Assembly (NCBI GenBank): GCA_029570205.1
Contig: JAKQSI010000056.1
Span: 1 to 48,108, forward strand
DNA: 48,108 bases
Reading direction: 5' to 3'
From: Candidatus Omnitrophota bacterium
GTDB lineage: Bacteria > Hinthialibacterota > Hinthialibacteria > Hinthialibacterales > JAKPRU01
Positions 9,170 to 17,295 of the stretch are shown here, piece by piece. Each line of letters opens with the position of its first letter. The first letter of the stretch is position 1. A program made the position numbers and the translations under genes. Under the pieces are notes generated by a model, which was not told where the DNA came from, did no database searches, and saw only the letters and a list, made by a program, of their open reading frames with translations.

Positions 9170-9520
9170 TGGCACGACAACAAGTATTGGCAGAACCCTG
9201 TCGCGAACATCCGGAACGATTTGTCCGAGGAACTCCGGCTGTTCCTGCGCCAATGTCATTAAGTTAAACGATCCTGAGATGGGCCGGTCCCCGATCTTAT
9301 CGAGTGGCCGGTCATTCGCTTTTCAGCAAGCTCAGCGCACGCAGGCTCAGGAACCGGCCTTTCGACAGGCCGTTCCTTCCCATTGTGCTATCTTCCCCTG
9401 AACTTAATGACATTGGTTCCTGCACTACCGGAAGCGGTCCGGATCAATCCTCCGGACCAACCAAGTTTAACACACAAAAAACTCACTAACTTCCAAACGG
9501 AGATGTCTCATTGCACTTGA
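9169..9520 (+). pseudogene. IS3-type transposase C-terminal fragment, split by a MITE
   Basis: From ATG 9169 the frame reads ...VLAEPCREHPERFVRGTPAVPA and is cut by a TAA at 9265-9267 inside the inserted element. Beyond the insertion, from 9416, a frame shifted by one resumes with VPALPEAVRINPPDQPS and ends at TGA 9518-9520. Joined at the shared VPA (the target duplication), the protein reads HPERFVRGTPAVPA-LPEAVRINPP, the signature ending of many IS3-family OrfB transposases (HPERFV.....P.LP..VWINPP). Only about 58 codons remain, with no DDE core. The fragment starts exactly at the stop of the upstream glycosyltransferase gene. Confidence 0.75.
9250..9416. mobile_element. 167-bp MITE with 16-bp perfect terminal inverted repeats
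   Basis: The left end CCAATGTCATTAAGTT (9250-9265) is the exact reverse complement of the right end at 9401-9416. Flanking it directly are TTCCTGCG (9242-9249) and TTCCTGCA (9417-9424), an 8-bp target duplication with one later change. There is no ORF inside, so it must have moved with a transposase supplied in trans. Removing the element plus one duplication (175 bp) restores the reading frame of the interrupted transposase, which confirms the insertion boundaries. The 8-bp duplication fits several DDE families; I do not assign one. Confidence 0.85.
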
Positions 9521-9546
9521 CGCATTCCGAAATTCTTCATCCTCTC

Positions 9547-11022
9547 CTACCCCGCCTTCCGAAACGCGAAATCAAACACATTCATGCCCGCCAGGATCAC
9601 CCGCTTCAGTTCATCCGTGCTGCGAATCCGTTTCAGCCACTTGAGTAAATACCTCGGGCGAAAATAAAACTCGCGATAAATCCGACGGATATTGCGGGAC
9701 AGTTCTTCGTTGCTGAGTTCGGTAAAGAATTGGTTGAAAAACGCATCCGTGTGCAGGCGGGTCAAGTCCAGACCCGTGCCGTCGCCGATTTCAGGATGCT
9801 CTGCCTGGACCTGTTCGAATAGCGCTGTCCCCGGATAGGGCGTGGTAATCCCAAATGTGATAATAGTCGGATCAATTTCCTTTACAAATGCAAGGCTCCG
9901 GTCGATGGTGTCCTGGGTTTCACCCGGACTGCCGATCATGCAATGGGCATGTGTATCGATATCATACTGATGGCAGAGGCGAAAGGCTTTTCGGGTATCC
10001 TCAATGGTAATTTTTTTGTTGATGTTGTCGAGAATCTCTTGAACACCGGACTCGACGCCGAACCGGATCATGTGACAGCCCGCCTTTTTCATCAGAGGCA
10101 GGATTTCCTCATCGACATTGGTAACGCGGGAACTGCAAATCCAGGTCAGGTCCAGCCCGCGTTCCCGAATGCCCTCGCAGATTTCCTGTACCCGTTTCTT
10201 GGAGGCGGTAAACAACTCATCCCGAAAAAAGATTTCCCGGTAGCCGAGTGCGGCGCATTCCGTCATCTCCTCAATAACTTTTTGTGCGCTGCGGAACCGA
10301 ACCTTCTTTCCGTAGAACGGCGGCGAGGCGCAATAGGTACATCGCGCCGTGCATCCCCGCGTTGTAAACATCGTGGTAAACGGCATCCGTTTCACAACCG
10401 GATTAAAGTAATCGATGTCCGACGGAAGCAGGCGTCGATCCGGTATTGGAAGAATATCCAGGTCCTCCAGGAACGGCATGTACTCATTTAATCGGATACT
10501 TCCATTTTCTCGGTATCCGATACCGAGTGTTTCTTTCCAGGAATCATCGCCCCGCGCAAGACGATTCACCAGTTCCTTGAGAACCGGCTCGGCCTCCCGG
10601 CGTACAATAATATCGATCCCCGGAATCGCCAGGCTGGCCTGCGGCATAAACGTCGGTTGCGATCCCCAGACAACCGTTTTCAGACCCGGACGTGCCTCTT
10701 TACATGCGCGCAAAACCTCGGCATCTTCCCGAATGGTCATGGTCGAGGTCAGCATCATCACCAGGTCGTATTCCTTCTTGCGAACCTCTTCCTGAATATC
10801 CGCCACGGACATGCGCATGGCGGCGGCATCGAGCAGGTCCGCTTCGTGCCCGTCCTCGCGGATAAAGCAGGTCACCTGCAACTGCGAAATCGGGGGGAAC
10901 TCGATCCCGGCGATCCGTTTCCCCTTGCACCAGCACCCATACACAAGATCGCGAGCAACATTCTTGCTGTATTTACTGGGCGGAATAAGTGTCAGCGTTT
11001 TCATACAGGTCTTTTCATTCAT
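9547..11022 (-). CDS. B12-binding radical SAM protein
   Basis: The 491-aa protein has an N-terminal cobalamin-binding-like Rossmann region (residues 1-180) and a radical SAM core with CTARCTYC binding the [4Fe-4S] cluster. The signatures FRDELFTA and HCMIGSPGET follow. Such proteins methylate or rearrange unactivated carbons or rebuild cofactors and lipids; hopanoid, carotenoid and glycan tailoring enzymes are among them. The substrate here is unknown. Met7 (11004) is an alternative start. It is the last gene of the minus-strand operon that begins with the toroid protein at 14079, 79 bp after the GT2 gene with a hairpin in the gap. Confidence 0.85.
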   Translation of the reverse strand: MNEKTCMKTLTLIPPSKYSKNVARDLVYGCWCKGKRIAGIEFPPISQLQVTCFIREDGHEADLLDAAAMRMSVADIQEEVRKKEYDLVMMLTSTMTIREDAEVLRACKEARPGLKTVVWGSQPTFMPQASLAIPGIDIIVRREAEPVLKELVNRLARGDDSWKETLGIGYRENGSIRLNEYMPFLEDLDILPIPDRRLLPSDIDYFNPVVKRMPFTTMFTTRGCTARCTYCASPPFYGKKVRFRSAQKVIEEMTECAALGYREIFFRDELFTASKKRVQEICEGIRERGLDLTWICSSRVTNVDEEILPLMKKAGCHMIRFGVESGVQEILDNINKKITIEDTRKAFRLCHQYDIDTHAHCMIGSPGETQDTIDRSLAFVKEIDPTIITFGITTPYPGTALFEQVQAEHPEIGDGTGLDLTRLHTDAFFNQFFTELSNEELSRNIRRIYREFYFRPRYLLKWLKRIRSTDELKRVILAGMNVFDFAFRKAG

Positions 11023-11050
11023 GGAATGAACGTCTTGTAAGTAAATTGAT

Positions 11051-11069
11051 CACAGGCCGGAAGCCTGTG
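11051..11069. repeat. CACAGGC hairpin between GT2 and radical SAM genes
   Basis: CACAGGC-CGGAA-GCCTGTG gives a 7-bp stem with a 5-nt loop in the only real gap of the five-gene operon. The stem resembles family A (GACAGGC/GCCTGTC) with the outermost pair changed from G-C to C-G, so it may be a diverged relative. No T-run follows in the direction of transcription. Confidence 0.6.
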
Positions 11070-11101
11070 TCGGCCTCTTTTCTATGTCGCATGGCGCAAA
11101 G

Positions 11102-12019
11102 TCAATCCTTGTTGAAATTGCGCGCGCGGCCCTGCGCCACAATCAGGTCCGCGAGAAGGCCCATCACACAAGTGATAAATCCCACCATAATCATCGTAAT
11201 ATCCGCCTGCTCCAGCCCTTTCCGCAGTACCAGCGCATCCCAGAGTCCGCGCGCGATACCCAGGAGAATCACAGCAAATCCGGCGGGCAGAAAAACCTTG
11301 AGCGGATTGAAATACATAATCATCCGAATCACGGTGAACAGGTATTTCGAGGTATCTTTGATCGGATGGAACTTGGACTTGCCGATTCGCTTGTGATACG
11401 TGGTCGGAACCCATTTCACAGCGTACCCGTTACACAAAAACGCCAGCGTCATCGTGGTAACACACGAAAATCCATCCGGGATGACCCAGAGGTACTTCAG
11501 CATGATATCCCGCTTGAACGCTTTCAGGCCGGTATTCAGGTCCGGAATGTATGTTCCTGAAAGGTAGATCGCCAGCCGACGAATAAACCACTTCGCCGGA
11601 ACCCGCAGAAATTTCAGCGTTCCCTCCTCGGAGGTACGCGCGCCGTTCACCTGGTCGAACTCCGGTATTTCTTTGAGCAGCGCAGGGATATCAGGCGCAT
11701 TGTACGACCCATCGCCATCCAGCATAACAATGATCTTGCCGCGTGCCTCTAAAATGCCGCTTTTGCGTGCCGCACCCGATCCGCCCTTGATGGACCGACA
11801 AATCACCGTAACTCCCTTGCTGCGGGCAACTTCGGCGGTTCGGTCGGCGGAACAGTCATCCACCACAAGAATCTCATAGCTGTGGGGATCGCCTTCCATT
11901 GCCGCGCGAATATCATCGATCACCTTCCCGATTGCCGCTTCCTCATTGTAACACGGAACGATGATGCTGACTTCGGGCCGTTCTTTGCTTTGCCGATCCT
12001 TGACTTCCACAGTCTTCAA
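11102..12019 (-). CDS. GT2 family glycosyltransferase with two C-terminal membrane helices
   Basis: The catalytic domain opens with VSIIVPCYNEEAAIGKVI, followed by VVDDCSADRT and the DXD-type metal site DGDGSY. It looks like dolichol-/polyprenyl-phosphate sugar synthases (DPM1/ArnC-like). Two hydrophobic helices near residues 233-252 and 270-292 anchor it in the inner membrane. The expected reaction is transfer of a sugar from a nucleotide donor to a polyprenyl phosphate. The start is uncertain: TTG at 12019 or GTG at 12010, both after a GGAAGG motif. Only 15 bp separate it from the flippase-like gene upstream, which fits synthesis of a lipid-linked sugar followed by its flipping. Confidence 0.88.
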   Translation of the reverse strand: MKTVEVKDRQSKERPEVSIIVPCYNEEAAIGKVIDDIRAAMEGDPHSYEILVVDDCSADRTAEVARSKGVTVICRSIKGGSGAARKSGILEARGKIIVMLDGDGSYNAPDIPALLKEIPEFDQVNGARTSEEGTLKFLRVPAKWFIRRLAIYLSGTYIPDLNTGLKAFKRDIMLKYLWVIPDGFSCVTTMTLAFLCNGYAVKWVPTTYHKRIGKSKFHPIKDTSKYLFTVIRMIMYFNPLKVFLPAGFAVILLGIARGLWDALVLRKGLEQADITMIMVGFITCVMGLLADLIVAQGRARNFNKD

Positions 12020-12034
12020 ACACCTTCCATCCGT

Positions 12035-12958
12035 CTATGTCCGCCGAGCAAGGATACCGAACCAGATCGCTCCACTGAAGAGCAGATTCAACACAAACAC
12101 CAGCGCGAAAATCAGGGAAAATGCCACCGCCTGTTCCGCCGGGTATCCCCAGAACGCCAGAAATTGCATCAGCGCCAGCTCCTTCGTTCCCAGCCCGGCA
12201 ACCGAAACGGGAATAGCCGTGACCGCTGTGGATAGCACAAAACAGAACAGGGTCATCGCCGGTCCCATGGGAATCCCCAGCACACCACGAACCCAGAACA
12301 CAATCAGATACAGAATCGCCCAGCTCGCCACGGTATGCCCGCCGCACAGCAAAACCAGCCTCCAGTCCCCGAATGAACCGTCCTCCTGGGCAATCCATGT
12401 CCGCAGATACTGGAACCGCCACAAAATCCAAACACCAATCCCGCACACCAACGCCACTGCAATAAACCCGTACACAGCCCCAGAATAGGCCGGATACGTG
12501 GAATAAAACCCCAGCGTGAACAGTCCCAGGTTCGCCAGGAATGCGATATCCATCCCCCGCTCTACCAGCAGATTCCCTACCGCCCGTTTCATCCCCAATC
12601 CCCATTGAGTCAGGTGACGCATCCGGTAGGCCTCTCCCAGACGCGCCGGAGTCAGAAATCCGTAAAAATACGCTTCCGAAAAAGCAAAAAAGACCTCCCA
12701 CCAGGATGGTTCGATCCCCTGGAACCGAAGCAGCAGTTGCCAGCGATGAACCTTGGTCCAGAAAGACACCAGCAGACCCGCCAGCATTCCCAGCGCCGTA
12801 AACAGCCCCAGCCGCTGATAAATGGAAAGAACCTCACCCCAGTCGATTCTCCAGATCACGTAAACCACAAACGGAATCCCCGCAAGTCGCAGAACACGCC
12901 AGACCCACGGGGGAATCGACCGGGTGCGGGTGGGAGACTGTGTAGCCACAGAAGTCAC
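12035..12958 (-). CDS. Flippase-like membrane protein (UPF0104/lysylphosphatidylglycerol synthase TM family)
   Basis: I place the start at GTG 12958, overlapping the TGA of the 61-aa gene as GTGA, because the longer reading frame upstream only reads through that gene in another frame. The 307-aa protein has about eight hydrophobic segments. It carries the family hallmarks EAYFYGFLTPARLGEAYRM, LLVERGMDI and the glycine-rich VSVAGLGTKELALMQF near the C-terminus. Members of this superfamily move or modify lipids (MprF membrane part, AglD-like). Its place directly before a polyprenyl-phosphate GT2 suggests flipping of the lipid-linked product. Confidence 0.85.
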   Translation of the reverse strand: MTSVATQSPTRTRSIPPWVWRVLRLAGIPFVVYVIWRIDWGEVLSIYQRLGLFTALGMLAGLLVSFWTKVHRWQLLLRFQGIEPSWWEVFFAFSEAYFYGFLTPARLGEAYRMRHLTQWGLGMKRAVGNLLVERGMDIAFLANLGLFTLGFYSTYPAYSGAVYGFIAVALVCGIGVWILWRFQYLRTWIAQEDGSFGDWRLVLLCGGHTVASWAILYLIVFWVRGVLGIPMGPAMTLFCFVLSTAVTAIPVSVAGLGTKELALMQFLAFWGYPAEQAVAFSLIFALVFVLNLLFSGAIWFGILARRT

Positions 12959-13140
12959 TTCCCGCTTTCTTTCAGTTGGTCGGGAGTGAAAAACCGGGCG
13001 GAGGGGACATGCGGTTCGGAGGCTTTTCGGATCATACGCCGCACCGCTATCCGCTTCAATAGCCTGCCAAACCACGCGAACCTTCCAAACGTGGTCAGGT
13101 AAAGCCGAAGCGCCGCCATGCGTAACGGTGTCATATACAT
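12955..13140 (-). CDS. 61-aa basic protein between toroid and flippase genes
   Basis: The short ORF reads MYMTPLRMAALRLYLTTFGR and later RMIRKASEPHVPSARFF. It is rich in Arg/Lys, with an amphipathic N-terminal helix and no membrane span. GAGG precedes the ATG and sits within the end of the upstream gene, whose stop is 6 bp away. Its own TGA overlaps the flippase GTG by 2 nt (GTGA). That packing, and reading-frame integrity between two clearly real genes, argue that it is translated. I recognise no named family. A membrane-surface adaptor is only a guess. Confidence 0.7.
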   Translation of the reverse strand: MYMTPLRMAALRLYLTTFGRFAWFGRLLKRIAVRRMIRKASEPHVPSARFFTPDQLKESGK

Positions 13141-13146
13141 CGCAAT

Positions 13147-14079
13147 TCAATCCTCAAGACCGGCAATCAGGTAATCCGTCCCGAGCTGAAAACAATAGCG
13201 ATCATCCATCCAGGATGGAAGCAGCGCCGTTCCCGCCCGGCAACCGTTCCAGTGCCGTAACAACAGATTCATTTCCCGCATTCGAACTAAACCGGAAAGG
13301 TAAAAGAACTGAGTTTGACGGCTGCAAGCCTTGTAATCGAACGTCCCATCCTCGCACAATCGTCTATCAAGAAACTCCACCGCTTTCCGCAGCGCCGAGG
13401 CAATGGCCTCACCGGGCGCTTTGGTCCTGTATGCAGCCAGCAGGCTGACCGTGAGACTCTGGTAACCGACATCGCCGCCTCCATACTCGGGGAAAAACCC
13501 CGCCGGGTCCTGCTGATCAAGCAGGCCGCGCACACGCTCTTCGGCTTTCCGCGCCGGAAACTCCTCCCCAAGCAAGTCCGCAACGGCACGCAAAGCCAGG
13601 GCCGATGCGGCCACCTGGTTACCTACCGCCGGATTGTTGTTCTTGCAGAGCCATTCCGCCGCGCGATCAAAGGCCTGCATGGGAGGTGTCAGCCCAAGAA
13701 TCCGCACCGTCTCCACCGCCGCATACGTTGAGAACGAGGTCGCACAGAAAGACCGCTCCCCAGGCCACCATTCGTTAAAACTCCCGTCGCGGTTCTGAAT
13801 CTGCGACCAGAACCGAACAGCGGCCTCCGCCCATTTCAGAATCATCGGCTCGCCCGCATAGCGGTTTCCTTCAAAGCAATTCGCATAGAGAACGGCGAGA
13901 TAATGCCCGATCTCCTGAGCGCGGGCATTCGGAAAATCCAGCGCCTTATAGTGCCAATAGTATCGGTCGAAGCAACCGAATGTCGGTGAGGCAGGATCGC
14001 GGTCGCCAAGGCCGAGAACCCGCTCGGCAATGGCAAGCCCCTGGCGGAGGTAGAACGATTGCGCCTCTGGAAGCAACAT
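13147..14079 (-). CDS. Alpha/alpha-toroid protein, prenyltransferase/squalene-cyclase-like
   Basis: I start this 310-aa protein at ATG 14079 (MLLPEAQSF), because the in-frame extension upstream (repeated FQVG units) is only translation of an intergenic repeat. Its helical repeats include QIQNRDGSFNEWWPGE, AAEWLCKNNN, LLDQQDPAGFFPEYGGG and DRRLCEDGTF. These are QW-like turns of terpenoid cyclases and other (alpha/alpha)6 barrels such as glycan lyases. The DXDD acid motif of squalene-hopene cyclase is absent, so it is unlikely to be a standard cyclase. A glycan- or lipid-processing role within the operon is inferred from the flippase, GT2 and radical SAM genes that follow. Confidence 0.7.
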   Translation of the reverse strand: MLLPEAQSFYLRQGLAIAERVLGLGDRDPASPTFGCFDRYYWHYKALDFPNARAQEIGHYLAVLYANCFEGNRYAGEPMILKWAEAAVRFWSQIQNRDGSFNEWWPGERSFCATSFSTYAAVETVRILGLTPPMQAFDRAAEWLCKNNNPAVGNQVAASALALRAVADLLGEEFPARKAEERVRGLLDQQDPAGFFPEYGGGDVGYQSLTVSLLAAYRTKAPGEAIASALRKAVEFLDRRLCEDGTFDYKACSRQTQFFYLSGLVRMREMNLLLRHWNGCRAGTALLPSWMDDRYCFQLGTDYLIAGLED

Positions 14080-14131
14080 ACAAAAAACCTTTGTTTTTTT
14101 CACCGGCAGGATGCCGTTGCCACCCGGAAAT

Positions 14132-14228
14132 CTCCCCACCTGAACCCTCCCCACCTGGAAGCTCCCCACTTGGAAAACCCCCACCTGGAAAACCCCCACC
14201 CTGACCCTCCCCCGTAAACGGGGGAGGG
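14132..14228. repeat. CCCCACCT tandem repeat and CCCTCCCCCG hairpin
   Basis: The 302-bp gap 14080-14381 has four tandem CCCCACCTGGAAAAC-like units of about 17 bp. Then comes a perfect 10-bp-stem hairpin, CCCTCCCCCG-TAAA-CGGGGGAGGG (14205-14228). A partly matching second hairpin (CCCCGTTTACGCGGGG) follows. The same leader-plus-hairpin style recurs at 24906, 31679 and 33154. No gene was recognised in the gap. Confidence 0.8.
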
Positions 14229-14381
14229 AGAGGTCCCCCCCCCCGTTTACGCGGGGATAAAGGAGGGGTATCTCAATCCCGCCTTCAGTCGATGGCCCGG
14301 TCTCTCGACAACCTCAAGAACCGGCCCATCCTTGATTCATCCAACGTTATGATATTGCCCTTTCCGGACAAATCTCAGAAA

Positions 14382-15605
14382 TCAGGCAATGTCCAACTTC
14401 ACACCGAATCGCTGGTTGGATTGCATCATCTTGTTCCAGGTATATTCCCGGCCTGTATAGGCGGCCATTCGACCCAGAATGCAACTCAGGGCGCTGTTCG
14501 CGCCGCTTTCGGCGCTGTTGACCGGCTTTCCCGTGACGATGCTGTCCACAAATCCCGATACACGACGTTCTTCGACCGTATCGAACGGATCACCCTCCCA
14601 TTTATAGGCATGATCCCCTGTGATCTGGTTGTTGGCGCTATAATGAGTCTCCAGGACACCTTTCGACCCGTAAATCCGCACCGCTACATCTCCCCAGCCT
14701 TTCAGGAATTGCGTGGAAGTAAATGAAATCTGGACATCGTTCGGATACATATAAAGCACCTGGAAATGATCATAGCAATCCCCCAGGCCGGTGCGGACAC
14801 TCTGACCCCCGTTGCCGATCGCCTTCACCGGAAGCGAACCCAGGAACCAGTTCGCCATGTCGATGCAGTGGACGTTCTGCTCGACAATAATGTCCCCGGA
14901 AAGCGCAATATCAAACACCCAGTTCCGCAACCGGGTCTGGTCTTTGGACTCACCGGGTTTGGATCGGTCTCCCAGCGCCCCCGTGTGATAATAGACCTGC
15001 CCGCACACAGATTTCCCGATATCTCCCTGTGCGACACGCTCCGCGGCTTCCTGATAAATCTTGCTGCTACGCAGCTGGAACCCGACTTCAATTGAGATAC
15101 CGTTTGCCTTCGCTTTCTCCCCGGCTTTGATTACCCGTTTCGCCCCGAAAACATCCGTGGCAACAGGCTTTTCGGAATAAGCGTGAATCCCGCCGTCAAC
15201 AGCGGCCTCAATCTGCTCCGCATGGTAGTACGGTGGGCTGGTAATCAGCACGGCATCCAGCCCGGACGCAAGAAGTTCCTTGTATGCCTCCATGCCCACA
15301 AATAGATGGTCAATCTTCGCGCGGCCCTGCTGAAGTAATTTCTCATCCAATTTGGCCCTGGCCTGGTCTAATCGGTCCTGAAACGCATCCGCGAGACCCG
15401 TGATCTGGACATTGCTGCTGGTGACAAACACGCCTGCGTCATGCGTTCCACGGCCTCCCGGCCCAATGACCCCCAGTTGAATCCGGGAATTCGCCGTCGC
15501 GCCGAATGCAGACCCGGATTTCACAAGCACCAGGCCTGCCGTCGCAACCGTCGAGGCTTTCAAAAAATCCCGCCGCCGGACTCCTGTTTTCTGTTCCTTA
15601 CTCAT
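14382..15605 (-). CDS. Tat-exported Gfo/Idh/MocA-family oxidoreductase
   Basis: A twin-arginine signal (RRRDFLKAS, residues 10-18) leads a Rossmann NAD(P)-binding domain, LGVIGPGGRGTHDAG. The EKP motif (YSEKPVATD) and the C-terminal alpha/beta substrate domain with NVHCIDMANWF follow. At 407 aa it has the family's usual length for exported members, which oxidise or reduce sugars or inositols with tightly bound cofactor. It is followed by a Tat-type sugar isomerase/epimerase gene upstream on the same strand (31-bp gap), so the two probably act on one periplasmic carbohydrate. A third relative is at 33286. Confidence 0.9.
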   Translation of the reverse strand: MSKEQKTGVRRRDFLKASTVATAGLVLVKSGSAFGATANSRIQLGVIGPGGRGTHDAGVFVTSSNVQITGLADAFQDRLDQARAKLDEKLLQQGRAKIDHLFVGMEAYKELLASGLDAVLITSPPYYHAEQIEAAVDGGIHAYSEKPVATDVFGAKRVIKAGEKAKANGISIEVGFQLRSSKIYQEAAERVAQGDIGKSVCGQVYYHTGALGDRSKPGESKDQTRLRNWVFDIALSGDIIVEQNVHCIDMANWFLGSLPVKAIGNGGQSVRTGLGDCYDHFQVLYMYPNDVQISFTSTQFLKGWGDVAVRIYGSKGVLETHYSANNQITGDHAYKWEGDPFDTVEERRVSGFVDSIVTGKPVNSAESGANSALSCILGRMAAYTGREYTWNKMMQSNQRFGVKLDIA

Positions 15606-15636
15606 TCGTATTCTCTCCTCTCTGTGTATGGCCGCT

Positions 15637-16551
15637 TTATAGCGTCTCGATAATTTTCAACAATCCCTCAATGGACATCCTGGAACCGTCTGCCTTCGTT
15701 CCGTTCGGAGGAGTGTAATGCGTCTCCAATGTCAGCGGTCCCGTGTAACCGTTGTTCCGCAGATGCTTCATTATCCCGGCATCGTCGATCTCCCCCTCGC
15801 CGACCGGACACCATTCAAATTTGCCTTCCGCGTTGTGACGCCCGTCACGAAGATGGACATCCAGAATCCGCTTGACATCCACACGTAACAGACCGTTCAA
15901 AGGCGAAAAATCCCCCGCCATGGCCGCATTGTTGGGTTCCCAGATCACCCCCAGGCGCGGGGATGGGATGTCGTGCAGCATTCGCTCCACATCCGCACCG
16001 ATCTCAACATGGTTCTCAAAAATGTTTTCCACTGCCAGCGAAACGCCTTCGGCTTCCGCGATCCGCACCGCCTTCTCCAGTTCCCCCATAGCGTCATCCC
16101 AGATCCGTTTCGACGGATCCTGAACAGTGAAAGCAAACACACGGATGCGATCGGTTTCAAGAATATGCGCGTTCCGAATCGCCGCCTGCAATTCGGCATG
16201 TTGCTTCTTGAGAAGCTCGTCTCGCTCCGCTCCCTTGGGCGGCAAAACCTGCTTGAAAATACCGGTTGCCAGAAGGGAGACCTTGAGATTGTATTGATCG
16301 ATCAAGCCTTTCGCTTTCCGGACAGTATCCGCATCCTGAAGCGCGTTGGGCTTGCCCCAGAGGTTTTTTACCTCCACCCAGTCGAGCTTGTACAACTTGA
16401 TGAACCGGAGAGATTCCTCGAAATCGTCGGAAATCTCCGAGTTAATGATTCCCAGTTTCACCGCGCTGAGCGGCAGCGCATACCCGGGCTGTGCGAGCGT
16501 GAACGCGCCGAGCGTTCCCAACGCACCTCTGACAAAATCGCGGCGGTCCAT
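15637..16551 (-). CDS. Exported sugar phosphate isomerase/epimerase-like TIM barrel
   Basis: The N-terminus MDRRDFVRGALG is a short twin-arginine signal ending near PGYA. The rest is an AP-endonuclease-2/xylose-isomerase-like TIM barrel, with metal-site segments VSLAVENIFENH, VIWEPNNAAM, ILDVHLRDGRH and TLETHY near the end. The expected activity is keto/aldo isomerisation or epimerisation of a sugar or inositol derivative. It is the first gene of a two-gene unit with the Gfo/Idh/MocA gene and is divergent from the NifU-like gene. Confidence 0.88.
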   Translation of the reverse strand: MDRRDFVRGALGTLGAFTLAQPGYALPLSAVKLGIINSEISDDFEESLRFIKLYKLDWVEVKNLWGKPNALQDADTVRKAKGLIDQYNLKVSLLATGIFKQVLPPKGAERDELLKKQHAELQAAIRNAHILETDRIRVFAFTVQDPSKRIWDDAMGELEKAVRIAEAEGVSLAVENIFENHVEIGADVERMLHDIPSPRLGVIWEPNNAAMAGDFSPLNGLLRVDVKRILDVHLRDGRHNAEGKFEWCPVGEGEIDDAGIMKHLRNNGYTGPLTLETHYTPPNGTKADGSRMSIEGLLKIIETL

Positions 16552-16713
16552 GGATGATGGTTCCTTCCTGGAGAATAATTCGATGATGCTGAATCATTAC
16601 ACTAAACGTGGCCGGAGGTTCCGTCCAGCTTTTCCCCAGGCAACTTGACCTGCCCTCAAGAGGTTCGTAAGCTGTCCGCAAGACTGCCTATCTATTCAAT
16701 TCAGGAGAATCAA

Positions 16714-16935
16714 ATGGAAGAGAAAGTACGTGACTTGATTGAAAAGGAAATTCGCCCGGCCCTGCAGATGGATGGCGGCGACATAGAATTGGTCGGGTTT
16801 GAGGGCAATAACGTGCAGGTCAGACTCCGCGGAGCCTGCTCCGGATGCCCGGGCGCCGCGATGACCCTCAAAATGGGTGTCGAACGTCGCCTGAAACAGG
16901 TCGTACCCGAACTGGGTGAAGTAATCGCGGTGTAA
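16714..16935 (+). CDS. NifU C-terminal-type Fe-S scaffold protein
   Basis: This 73-aa protein consists only of the NifU C-terminal/Nfu domain, with the cluster-binding CxxC in GACSGCPGAAM. It assembles or carries [4Fe-4S] clusters; possible clients in this window are QueG, the radical SAM protein and the RlmD-like enzyme. AGGAG lies 7 nt before the ATG, which settles the start against a longer frame. It is monocistronic, with its own terminator downstream. Confidence 0.93.
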   Translation: MEEKVRDLIEKEIRPALQMDGGDIELVGFEGNNVQVRLRGACSGCPGAAMTLKMGVERRLKQVVPELGEVIAV

Positions 16936-16967
16936 TACCGCAAGTTTCTCTTTTTTTCGCTTCCGAT

Positions 16968-17005
16968 GTCCTCCCCTGGGTCGATGATCTCAGGGGAGGA
17001 CTTTT
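16968..17005 (+). terminator. Intrinsic terminator after the NifU-like gene
   Basis: A perfect 11-bp stem, GTCCTCCCCTG (16968-16978) and CAGGGGAGGAC (16991-17001), with a 12-nt loop, is followed directly by TTTT. It lies 33 nt past the stop codon. Confidence 0.85.
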
Positions 17006-17227
17006 CAGTCCTGACCAATCCTCCAAAAGCCCTCCTTTTCTCGCAAATTGCCCTGTTCAATGTGCATTTTGCACTCCATGGTCATTATTGTTCATGTAAA
17101 CGTTAACGTTCACCACAATCTGTTCACTGGACATAAAATAAGAGCATTTATGGAAAAGAGCGTTACAATAGTAACTATCTATTATATAGCATCGCTTTTT
17201 TACATAACAACACACATCTATTCGATA

Positions 17228-17236
17228 TGCTATAAT
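17228..17236 (+). promoter_or_regulatory. Extended -10 promoter for the zinc-ribbon operon
   Basis: TGCTATAAT is an extended -10 element (TGn plus consensus TATAAT) in a strikingly AT-rich stretch (about 17050-17340). No good -35 is visible at the usual distance, as is typical for extended -10 promoters. The start codon served is at 17371, giving a leader of about 125 nt. Upstream, a palindromic ACGTTAACGT inside TGTAAACGTTAACGTTCAC (about 17095-17113) resembles LacI-type operators and could be a regulator site. Confidence 0.5.
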
Positions 17237-17295
17237 TATTTCTAAAAATAAACCACGAATTCTGTCGGCATAAATATTGCTAAAAGGAAAATAAC

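Noticed and set aside
14080-14199. N-terminal extension of the toroid protein (FQVG repeats)
   Set aside because: It is translation of the CCCCACCTGGAAAAC tandem repeat; the ATG at 14079 is better.
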